DNA of 31,581 bases, taken from positions 1 through 31,581 of the forward strand of contig CAYSIX010000011.1 in NCBI GenBank assembly GCA_964431205.1, written 5' to 3'. The number at the start of each line of letters is the position of its first letter. Position 1 is the stretch's first letter. Made by a program: the position numbers and the translations under genes. This document shows, piece after piece, positions 8,083-14,987 of the stretch. The notes below the pieces were generated by a model. That model worked only from the letters and a program-made list of their open reading frames with translations, was not told the origin of the DNA and did not search any database. This stretch comes from CAYSIX01 sp964431205. GTDB lineage: Bacteria; Planctomycetota; Phycisphaerae; Phycisphaerales; Phycisphaeraceae.

Positions 8083-9316
8083 TCTGCGTCGGTTTGGTGG
8101 ACGGGCAGGCTGCCTGCACTCGTTCGAACAGCAGCACGAGCTTCATCAGATTGCGCGGGATGTGGAATGCCGACTTGATCCACGTCCCCTTGTCCGGCAC
8201 GTGGATCGAGCCGTCGCGGTGCAGGTAGGCGTACCACTCGCCGAACCGCGGGTCCGCGAACTTCGCGATCGTGTAGTCGTGCAGCCGCTGGAACGCCTGC
8301 CACATCTGGGTGTCGTCGGTCTCGATCGCCGCCAGCGCCAGGGCGTAGAGCGCCTCGGAGTGGACCCACCAGATCTTGCTGTCCCAGTCTTCGCCGAAGG
8401 CGTTGGGCCCGGTCCACCCCGGCGGTCTGCGACCGTGCGGATCGGTAAACGCGAGCAGGCCGTCGTGCTCCTGGTCGAGGCCGGCCCGGTAGGCCCATGA
8501 GGCCATCTGCTTGGCCCGTTCGACGATTCGGGCGTCGCGGCGGTGGATGCCCTCCTCCATGCAGAACCAGGACGACTCGAGCGCGTGGCCGGGGTTGATG
8601 CGTTGGCCGAGGTCGTTATCCAGCGGCCGACCGTCCGGGTGGACGGCCTCGAAGACGGTCTCGTGCTCATCGTTCGCGAATCGATGAAGGATCAAGTCCA
8701 GGCAGTATTCGGCCGGCTCGCGTACGGCGTCCTCGCCGAGCAGAGGTCGCAGCACCTGGGACAGGTGCAGGCCCACCATGTGAGGCCCGTGCCAGCGATA
8801 GGCCGGGTCGAGGTTGAAGTGATGGAACTGATTGAACCCGGGCTGGCGCAGTTGTGTGAACCATTGGTGGAAGGACTCGCGGATGAGCGAGAGGTCTTCG
8901 TCGCTGCCGGAGGCGCGGGCGTGCTCGGCCAGACCGGTGAGGACGAACACATCGCTGGCCAGTGAAAGGTGATCGTCCAGCACCCGGCCCTGTCGATCGC
9001 AGCGGTAGTACCATCGGCCGTTGCCGGCGTGGGCATGGGTCATCAGGAAGTCGCGGCCGAGCCTCGACAGCTCGAGCCACTCCCGACGCGGCTCGAGGTG
9101 GTTGTAGAGCGCGGCGAACATCCAGGTCTGGCGGCCCTGGCACCACGTGTACTTGTCGTCGCCGGTCGGTCGGCCCTCGCGGTCGAACAGCACGAGGAAC
9201 CCGCCGTGCTCGCGATCGCCGGTCCGACGTTCCCAGAACCGCATCACGTCTTCGAGCAGATGCTTGCGGTAGAACTCCGCATAACGTGAACACGCTACGG
9301 GTGTTGCAGCGGCCAT
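8072..9316 (-). CDS. N-acylglucosamine 2-epimerase (AGE) family sugar epimerase/isomerase
   Basis: A 414-residue protein of normal length for the AGE (alpha6/alpha6 barrel) family. The ATG at 9316 has ACAGGAG seven bases upstream. Motifs seen are GGFLVLFDREG near the N-terminus, KYTWCQGRQTWMF (residues 55-67), NPGHALESSW (242-250) and KGTWIKSAFHIPRNL (376-390). His244 and His385 correspond to the two histidines that act in proton transfer in AGE and related epimerases. Family members interconvert GlcNAc/ManNAc, cellobiose, mannose/fructose or similar unphosphorylated sugars; the exact substrate cannot be read here. Its start overlaps the end of the FGGY kinase gene by 22 bp, so it is the last gene of the leftward unit and is probably translationally coupled. 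Confidence 0.9.
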   Translation of the reverse strand: MAAATPVACSRYAEFYRKHLLEDVMRFWERRTGDREHGGFLVLFDREGRPTGDDKYTWCQGRQTWMFAALYNHLEPRREWLELSRLGRDFLMTHAHAGNGRWYYRCDRQGRVLDDHLSLASDVFVLTGLAEHARASGSDEDLSLIRESFHQWFTQLRQPGFNQFHHFNLDPAYRWHGPHMVGLHLSQVLRPLLGEDAVREPAEYCLDLILHRFANDEHETVFEAVHPDGRPLDNDLGQRINPGHALESSWFCMEEGIHRRDARIVERAKQMASWAYRAGLDQEHDGLLAFTDPHGRRPPGWTGPNAFGEDWDSKIWWVHSEALYALALAAIETDDTQMWQAFQRLHDYTIAKFADPRFGEWYAYLHRDGSIHVPDKGTWIKSAFHIPRNLMKLVLLFERVQAACPSTKPTQINR

Positions 9317-10650
9317 GCGCGATCTCCTGTCTCTTTGTGTGAACGGAGGTGTGCCAGCCTGGCGGCGCCGCGGCACGTCGGCTCGGGACAATCGGGAGCC
9401 ACGGTCGGCACACCCAACGCCTCGGCCTTGATGCGCAGCCACAGGACGCTTCGCGATCCGCCCCCGGCACAGAGAATCTCGGAAGGCGTCGACTCACCGC
9501 TGACCGCGCTGACCTGCTGCTTGAGCGCCGTGGCCACCCCCTCGAGGATCGCGCGAACACGGTGCCCGCGACGGTGGTGCGAAGCGGCGTTGCGGAAGAC
9601 GGGTTCGCCCGCTTTTTCCGAAGCCTCAAGATCCAGGGACAGGCCCTCGGCTCCGGCGGGCACGTCGGCCGCCTCGGCATCCAGCTCGCGGTAGCTCGTC
9701 TCGGGCGCGTGTCGTGTCCGCAACGTCTCGAGCAGACCCGCCGAGACCGAGCTGAACACCATGCGGAAGTACCAGCCCTCACGAAAGGCCGGCCCCTGGA
9801 ACACGCCGCGCCGTCCGAGGCGCTCGTCGAAGTGGGACGCCAGGCAAACGGTGGCGAGGACGGTCCCGGTTGTCTCGCACACGACCCCCGGCTCGGTGAC
9901 ACCCACCCCGACGGCCCCGGCGTACTGATCCAGGCAGCCGAGGGTCAGCTCGCTGTCATGGGCAAGGCCGAGCGCGGCGCTGACTTCGGGTCGTATCCGT
10001 CCGACTCGCGCCCCTGCGCGATCGATCCTCGGCAGTGTGATGTTGTTCAGGCCGAGCACGGCGACGGCGTTCGGCCGCCACGTCAACGCGTGGATGTCGA
10101 TCAGCCCGGTCAGGCCCGCCGCTCCGGCCTCGGTGACGTGTTCACCCGTGAGCCATAGGGTCAGGTAGTCGCCGATCAGACACAGCCTCTTCGCCCGACG
10201 CCAGAGCGAGGCGTCGTGTTGGCGCAGCCAGGCGAGCTTCGCGCCCATGAACAGCGGACTGAGTGACGGGACGCCCGTTCGCATATAGAAGTCCAAGTCG
10301 TGGGTCATCCGCTCGACTTCGCTGGGCAGGCGGTCGACACGTCGGTCGCTCCAGAGGACGATCGGCGTGATGGGTTGGTCGGCATCGTCGAGCAGCACGA
10401 AGCTGTTGGTCTGCGTGGCGAAGCACACCTGACGGACACGGTTCAGCGCGGGGCGGTCCTGCTCGCGCAGATGCGTCACGAGGTGGACGATCGCCTCGCG
10501 GAATGCGGTCGGATCCACCTCGGCCCAGCCGGGATGAGGCGTGTTGGTCGGTGTCGGACACCGTGCCAGCGCGAGTAGCTGTTCCTGCTCGTCAAAGAGG
10601 GCGGCCTTGAAGAACGTCGTGCCGAGATCGAAGGTCAGGACAACGGTCAC
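9295..10650 (-). CDS. FGGY-family carbohydrate kinase
   Basis: A 451-residue kinase starting at a GTG (10650) that overlaps the stop of the upstream hydrolase gene as GTGA, with AAGGA upstream. The N-terminal ATPase fold opens with FDLGTTFFKAALFD (Asp8, Lys15). LTLGCLDQYAGAVG carries the expected catalytic Asp241, and CAGGGSRSVLWLRIKAEALGVP (395-416) is the C-terminal nucleotide-binding element. This is closest in style to xylulokinase/gluconokinase-like FGGY kinases, which are hard to assign by substrate. At 451 residues it is slightly shorter than the usual 480-520. It sits between a ceramidase-fold hydrolase and an AGE epimerase. A role in phosphorylating the product of that epimerase or of the divergent amino-sugar enzymes is inferred. 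Confidence 0.9.
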   Translation of the reverse strand: MTVVLTFDLGTTFFKAALFDEQEQLLALARCPTPTNTPHPGWAEVDPTAFREAIVHLVTHLREQDRPALNRVRQVCFATQTNSFVLLDDADQPITPIVLWSDRRVDRLPSEVERMTHDLDFYMRTGVPSLSPLFMGAKLAWLRQHDASLWRRAKRLCLIGDYLTLWLTGEHVTEAGAAGLTGLIDIHALTWRPNAVAVLGLNNITLPRIDRAGARVGRIRPEVSAALGLAHDSELTLGCLDQYAGAVGVGVTEPGVVCETTGTVLATVCLASHFDERLGRRGVFQGPAFREGWYFRMVFSSVSAGLLETLRTRHAPETSYRELDAEAADVPAGAEGLSLDLEASEKAGEPVFRNAASHHRRGHRVRAILEGVATALKQQVSAVSGESTPSEILCAGGGSRSVLWLRIKAEALGVPTVAPDCPEPTCRGAARLAHLRSHKETGDRAWPLQHP

Positions 10651-12023
10651 ACGCGGGTTCCTTCGGGCGCACCCATGCGCGCCAACAGTCGCCGGCTTGC
10701 TTCGACGAGGATGCGTCCGCTCTCGGGGCTGGCGAACAGGGCGTTGCCGGCCTCGTACGCGCCCTCACTGACCGCCTGCCGGGTCACGAGATAGCCCTGA
10801 AGCTCGCCGTTGGCCAGGGTGATCACGTGCGTGGCGTCGTGATCGGCGGCGGCTTCGAGGGCGAACTCGACGAAGACCTCCCCGGGCCAGGCCAACAGCC
10901 GCACGCCGCCGATGTCGAGCAGCTGAACCCGCGCGGGCAGGCAGGACTCGGCGACGGCCTCGACGCGACCAACCTCGGCGGCGCGGGCCAGCGTCAGCGT
11001 CTCCTCGGCCCCGAACCAGTCGACCTCCGCGGTGCGGATCGCGGCGCGGTCTGCGCCACGGTCCTGCAACTGGTTCAGACGTCGTTTGGCCGCGCTGGTT
11101 CGTTGCATCGCCTCGCGGACCGACGGCAGGCGCCGCAGCGGCAGTCGAACCTCGTCCTCTTCGATCGCGAGGCGCGGCTCGAGCGGTCGCGCGGATCGCA
11201 GCGCGGCCTGGATCGCGTCGCTGAGTGCCCGCCCCAGCCGATCCGCCTCGGCCGGCGTATTGCCGCGGGTCACGTGCCGCGGGCTCTGGTTCCCGCTGGC
11301 GCCCATGTGATAGACGAAGGGTCGGTCGGGCCCGAGCAAGTCGGCCTTGAGGTGGCGTCGCGCCAGGCCGGGGAAGTCGCCGCTGATCAGCGTCGAGTCC
11401 TCGTGCAGGACGGTCGGGTGCATGCTGACCACGGCCATCAGGGCGATCAGCGAGTCATCGGCGGCGTCGCGGGCGGCGAAGACGGGGACGTCGGGGATCG
11501 CCGGGCCGTTCGGATCGCGACGGTTGGTGCCCAGCGGCCGGCCGTCGGCGACCGCGTACTCGAGCCGGGCCGGGCGCAGGTCGGTGGCGGCGCGCGTCGC
11601 GGCCTCGACGATGGCCGCTTCGACGCAATCGAGGTACCCCGGATCGGGCTCGGGCACGGCGGGGTCGGCCTCGTTGGAGAGCATGCGCACGGTCACGGGG
11701 CCGGAGTGCGTGTGGCTGGCGGTGACCAGGACATGTGCGGTGGGGATGTTCAGCGTCCCGGCGATGCGGTCACGGCAACGGTCGATCATCGCCTTGGGCA
11801 GCCAGATCAGGTCACTGGCGATCAAGACGGCGCGATGCGCGCCATCGTCCAGGCACAGGGCCGAGCACAGCAGGGGATCGTGGACGCCGGTGCTGTAGCG
11901 TTCGACGTGGGGGTAGCCATAAAGGAACACGCTGCCGGTCGGCGTGATGTCCAGCTCCGCCGCGCCGGCGTGCAGGGGGCAGATGGGAGCGGTCGAGGTA
12001 TTGACACCGCCGGTTGTGTTCAT
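10647..12023 (-). CDS. Neutral/alkaline ceramidase-fold hydrolase, short cytosolic form
   Basis: A 458-residue protein matching the N-terminal catalytic domain of neutral ceramidases. It opens with LHAGAAELDITPTG. TASHTHSGPV holds His104 and His106, VSMHPTVL holds His202, and GASGNQSPR (241-249) matches the NxGDVSP-like loop. A later ELQGYLVTRQAVSEGAYEAG provides the Glu/Tyr region that completes the zinc site in this family. Unlike true ceramidases (650-780 residues, exported), it has no signal peptide and no C-terminal Ig-like domain. It is therefore probably an intracellular amide or ester hydrolase, and in this amino-sugar locus an N-acyl-sugar substrate is a reasonable guess. The ATG at 12023 lies within the divergent promoter and has no Shine-Dalgarno sequence, so the mRNA may be nearly leaderless. 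It is the first gene of the leftward unit. Confidence 0.85.
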   Translation of the reverse strand: MNTTGGVNTSTAPICPLHAGAAELDITPTGSVFLYGYPHVERYSTGVHDPLLCSALCLDDGAHRAVLIASDLIWLPKAMIDRCRDRIAGTLNIPTAHVLVTASHTHSGPVTVRMLSNEADPAVPEPDPGYLDCVEAAIVEAATRAATDLRPARLEYAVADGRPLGTNRRDPNGPAIPDVPVFAARDAADDSLIALMAVVSMHPTVLHEDSTLISGDFPGLARRHLKADLLGPDRPFVYHMGASGNQSPRHVTRGNTPAEADRLGRALSDAIQAALRSARPLEPRLAIEEDEVRLPLRRLPSVREAMQRTSAAKRRLNQLQDRGADRAAIRTAEVDWFGAEETLTLARAAEVGRVEAVAESCLPARVQLLDIGGVRLLAWPGEVFVEFALEAAADHDATHVITLANGELQGYLVTRQAVSEGAYEAGNALFASPESGRILVEASRRLLARMGAPEGTRV

Positions 12024-12029
12024 TATAAA
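12001..12029 (+). promoter_or_regulatory. Predicted sigma-70 promoter for the deoR-type operon
   Basis: TTGACA (12001-12006), a 17-bp spacer, then TATAAA (12024-12029). This is a near-perfect housekeeping promoter in a very GC-rich region. Transcription would start about 12036, leaving only some five bases before the ATG at 12041. The -35 lies inside the first codons of the divergent hydrolase gene. Confidence 0.65.
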
Positions 12030-12039
12030 CGCATTATAA
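12021..12039. repeat. Direct repeat of CATTATAA, 11-bp period, possible operator
   Basis: Two perfect copies of CATTATAA at 12021-12028 and 12032-12039, one helical turn apart, filling the gap between the two divergent start codons. They contain the -10 elements of both predicted promoters. A DeoR-family regulator is encoded immediately next to them, and such regulators often control their own divergent region. Operator function is inferred. Confidence 0.5.
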
Positions 12040-12062
12040 CATGATTGAACAGACTGTTGCAA
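12033..12062 (-). promoter_or_regulatory. Predicted divergent promoter for the hydrolase-kinase-epimerase operon
   Basis: On the minus strand TTGCAA (12057-12062), an 18-bp spacer and a consensus TATAAT (12033-12038). Transcription would start about 12026, a few bases before the ATG at 12023. The -35 is only a 4/6 match. It overlaps the rightward promoter and the direct repeats, so the two units are probably controlled together. Confidence 0.5.
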
Positions 12063-12844
12063 CCCTCAGCCCCGACACGCGGCGCCAGCAGATCATCGAG
12101 CTGCTGGAGCGCGACGGCGAGCAGGCCGTCGACGCCCTGGCCACGCGGTTCGGCGTCAGCGGCATGACGATCCGGCGGGACCTGCAGGCACTGGCCGAGC
12201 GGGGCACGGTGATGCGGACACGCGGCGGGGCGGCGCCCAGCGCGCGTGTGGCGTTCGAGTTCCGCTTCCTGGATCGGATGCGCGAGCACGCCGAGCACAA
12301 GGACGCGATTGCCCGCATCGCGGTCGAGCAGGTCGAGCCCGGCCAGCACGTGTTCCTGGACTCGAGCACGACGACGCTGGCGATCGCCCGGCGGCTTCGC
12401 GGGCGGGGGCCGCTGACCGTGATCACCACGTCACTGCCGATCGCCTCGGAGCTCTTCGGGCTCGACGACATCGAGGTCATCTTGCTGGGCGGGGTGCTGC
12501 GCAAGGACACGCCCGACCTGGCCGGAGCCCTGACCGAGCAGACGCTGGAGCTGCTGCGTGCGGAGGTGGCGTTTCTTGGCGCGGACGCGGTCGATTCCCA
12601 AGGCTGGGCGTACACGGGTTCGCCCGAGGTAGCGCGGTTGCTGCAGGCGATGGCGCGCTCGGCCGACCGCGCCTACATCGTGGCGGATCACACGAAGCTG
12701 GGCCGACAAGCCCTGCTGCGGTTCGCCGAGCTGTACGAGTGGACGGGCTTGATCACCGATTCGGCCGCCGATGCCTCGGTGCGGGCGGCGTTGTCGGACG
12801 CCGGCGTGAACGTGCTCGTGCCCGAGGGAAGGGGCGGGCCCTGA
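12041..12844 (+). CDS. DeoR-family transcriptional regulator
   Basis: A 267-residue protein. Residues about 14-68 form the DeoR winged HTH (RRQQIIELLERDG..., then LATRFGVSGMTIRRDLQALAERG). The rest is the sugar-phosphate-sensing DeoRC domain, with DSSTTTLAIARRL, TSLPIA, LLGGVLRKDT and GADAVDSQGWAYT in the expected order. DeoRC regulators usually repress sugar catabolic operons and release on binding a phosphorylated intermediate. The ATG at 12041 follows a consensus promoter by a few bases and has no Shine-Dalgarno sequence; no alternative start lies before the HTH. The stop is one base before the next ATG. It probably represses both divergent units through the CATTATAA repeats. Confidence 0.93.
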   Translation: MIEQTVATLSPDTRRQQIIELLERDGEQAVDALATRFGVSGMTIRRDLQALAERGTVMRTRGGAAPSARVAFEFRFLDRMREHAEHKDAIARIAVEQVEPGQHVFLDSSTTTLAIARRLRGRGPLTVITTSLPIASELFGLDDIEVILLGGVLRKDTPDLAGALTEQTLELLRAEVAFLGADAVDSQGWAYTGSPEVARLLQAMARSADRAYIVADHTKLGRQALLRFAELYEWTGLITDSAADASVRAALSDAGVNVLVPEGRGGP

Positions 12845-12845
12845 C

Positions 12846-14054
12846 ATGACGCGGATGCTGATCGAGAACGTGCGCGTGATGGAGCCGGGCGAGGGGGTGA
12901 TCGGTTCCGCCGTGCTGATCGACGGCGGCTGCATCACGGCGATCGACCCGGCCGAGACGCGCGAGGATGTGGAGCGGGTTGACGGCGGCGGGCGGCTCCT
13001 GACGCCGGGGCTGATCGACGTGCACGTTCACGGGATCGGCCATCACCTCTTCGAGCAGGGCCCCGATGCATTGCGTGCCGGCTTGGCCGAGCTGCCGCGG
13101 TACGGTGTCACCTGCGTGGCGCCGACGCTGTACCGGGTCATGTCGCCGCAGCACCTGTCGCGGCTGGCCGAGCTCGCCGAGGCGGCTGACGCGTCGCAAG
13201 GCGCGCAAGTCCCGGGGTTTCACCTGGAAGGCCCGTTCCTGGCGTTGCCCGGCGCGGGCGCGGCGACGATGCCGGGCGACGTCGCGCTGCTGGAAGACCT
13301 GCTGACGGCGATGGGCGGACGCGTCGCGGCGATGTCGATCAGCCCCGATACGCCGCACATCCTGGGCGTGATCGAACGGCTGGCCGAGCGGGGCGTCGCG
13401 GTGTTCATCACGCACACGCGCGCGTCGGTGGCGCAGACCGAATCGGCGATCGAGGCGGGGGCGCGTCACGCCACGCACTTTTACGACGTCTTCCCGGTAC
13501 CGGAGCAGACCGAGCCGGGCGTGCGGCCGTGCGGGGCGGTGGAGGTCGTGCTCGCCGACGAGCGCGTGACGGTGGACTTCATCGCCGACGGGGTGCACGT
13601 GGACCCGTCGGCGATCCGGATGGCGCTGGCGTGCAAGGGGCCACAGGGCGTGGCCTTGATCACCGACGCCAACATCGGCGCCGGCCTGCCCGATGGGGTG
13701 TACGAGTCGCCATGGGGCATGGTGATCCGGAACCGACAGGGTGACGCGGCACGGATCGACGCGCCGGGCACGGATCGGCACGGCGTGCTGGCCGGCAGCG
13801 CGCTGACGATGGACCGCGGCGTGTCGAACCTGCTGCACTGGCTGGACGTGCCCGAACGCGAGGTCTGGCGGATGGCGTCGCAGACGCCGGCACGGATCCT
13901 CGGTCTGAGTGGCAAGGGGACGCTGCGCCACGGTGCCGACGCGGACGTGGTGCTGTGGGACGAGCGCGGCGACGAGCGGCACGTACGGCAGACGTGGGTG
14001 GCCGGTCGGTGCGTGTACGACGCGGCTTCGCAGCCGCGGGAGGTGAGCGCGTGA
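12846..14054 (+). CDS. NagA-like N-acetyl amino-sugar deacetylase (divergent phosphate site)
   Basis: A 402-residue amidohydrolase of the N-acetylglucosamine-6-phosphate deacetylase family. Residues seen: PGLIDVHVHG (HxH at 60/62), GFHLEGP (metal Glu128), ITHTRASV (His190), GARHATHFYDVF (His211), IADGVHV (His251) and LITDAN (catalytic Asp274). This is a complete metal and catalytic set. E. coli NagA contacts the substrate phosphate with Arg227 in GREPG; aligned by eye, this protein has QTEPG, so that Arg becomes Thr222. The substrate may therefore not be GlcNAc-6-phosphate. It starts one base after the regulator's stop and its own stop overlaps the next GTG (GTGA), so the genes are tightly coupled. 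The fold and deacetylase role are secure; the substrate is open. Confidence 0.88.
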   Translation: MTRMLIENVRVMEPGEGVIGSAVLIDGGCITAIDPAETREDVERVDGGGRLLTPGLIDVHVHGIGHHLFEQGPDALRAGLAELPRYGVTCVAPTLYRVMSPQHLSRLAELAEAADASQGAQVPGFHLEGPFLALPGAGAATMPGDVALLEDLLTAMGGRVAAMSISPDTPHILGVIERLAERGVAVFITHTRASVAQTESAIEAGARHATHFYDVFPVPEQTEPGVRPCGAVEVVLADERVTVDFIADGVHVDPSAIRMALACKGPQGVALITDANIGAGLPDGVYESPWGMVIRNRQGDAARIDAPGTDRHGVLAGSALTMDRGVSNLLHWLDVPEREVWRMASQTPARILGLSGKGTLRHGADADVVLWDERGDERHVRQTWVAGRCVYDAASQPREVSA

Positions 14055-14983
14055 GCGCGTTTCGGTTTGAGCCATCGCCGCACGTGCCGTTTCGGGACCG
14101 CGACGCGATCGCGCGCTGCCGTGCGATTCGCCGCGATCAGATCGAGCAGCACCCGAACCCGGACTTTCGCATCCGCGTGGTGCCGGACGATGAGCTGGAG
14201 ACGATCGTCGTCGCGGACATGCTCCGTCGCATCGTCGAGGCGCGTGAGGCGGGGCGGCGGTGCGTGATGATCCTGCCGAACCCGAACCCGACGTACCGCC
14301 ACGTCGCCCGGCTGATCAACGCCCTGCGGATCGACTGCGCCCACCTGCACTGCTTCGCGATGGACGAGTACGCCGACCAGGACGGCAAGATCGCGCCGCC
14401 GGACTGGGCGTTCGGGTTCGTGCGCGCGATGCACGGGTACTTCTGGCAGCGGATCGACGAGTCGTTGCGCCCGCCGCGCGAGCAGTTCGTGGGCCCGACG
14501 GATTCGAACCTCGACGGCTACGGTCGGATGATCGAGGACCTGGGCGGCGCCGACATCTGCTACAGCGGGCCGGGCTGGACGGGGCACGTGGCGTTCGTCG
14601 AGCCGGACGCGCCCGAGTTCGACGCGCCGCTGGACCAGTGGATGACCATGGGCGCGCGGATCGTCACGCTCAGCCCCTTCACGCTGGCGCAGAACTCGCT
14701 GCACGGGAGCCTGGGCAAGAGCGGGGACCTGTCGGCGGTGCCGCCCAAGGCCGCGACGATCGGGCCGGCCGAGGTCGTCGCCGCCAAGGCGCGCATCGAG
14801 ATGGCCGGCATCAGCGTGCACGGGACGACGACCGCGTGGCAGCGTCTGATCGCGCGGCTGTGCTACCACGGGCCCGTGACGCCGAAGCTGCCCAGCTCGC
14901 TGCACCAGCGGCTGCGCACGGACTGCTACATCACCGAGACGATCGCACAGGACATCGAACCCGACTGGAACAAGGGATACTGA
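14051..14983 (+). CDS. NagB-like (glucosamine-6-phosphate deaminase fold) protein with altered active site
   Basis: A 310-residue protein starting at a GTG that overlaps the NagA-like stop, with GGGAGG upstream. Family marks: CFAMDEYAD (Asp105, Glu106), equivalent to the MDEY of NagB, and SGPGWTGHVAFVEP (172-185), equivalent to GxGNDGHIAFNEP. His179 and Glu184 are kept, but the Asp of the DGH triad is Thr177. The phosphate-binding loop TGGTP is replaced by NPNPT (77-81). The phosphate ligands Arg172 and Lys208 of E. coli NagB align by eye with Leu212 and Thr261. The C-terminal VPPKAATIG and LHQRLRTDCYITE follow the NagB pattern. So this is a NagB-fold protein that probably does not act on glucosamine-6-phosphate. 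It may isomerise or deaminate another amino sugar. Confidence 0.8.
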   Translation: MSAFRFEPSPHVPFRDRDAIARCRAIRRDQIEQHPNPDFRIRVVPDDELETIVVADMLRRIVEAREAGRRCVMILPNPNPTYRHVARLINALRIDCAHLHCFAMDEYADQDGKIAPPDWAFGFVRAMHGYFWQRIDESLRPPREQFVGPTDSNLDGYGRMIEDLGGADICYSGPGWTGHVAFVEPDAPEFDAPLDQWMTMGARIVTLSPFTLAQNSLHGSLGKSGDLSAVPPKAATIGPAEVVAAKARIEMAGISVHGTTTAWQRLIARLCYHGPVTPKLPSSLHQRLRTDCYITETIAQDIEPDWNKGY

Positions 14984-14987
14984 CGCC

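Noticed and set aside
12431..14075. Long minus-strand open frames opposite the NagA-like gene
   Set aside because: Composition is His/Arg-rich noise from the reverse of GC-rich codons; the plus-strand gene has complete motifs.
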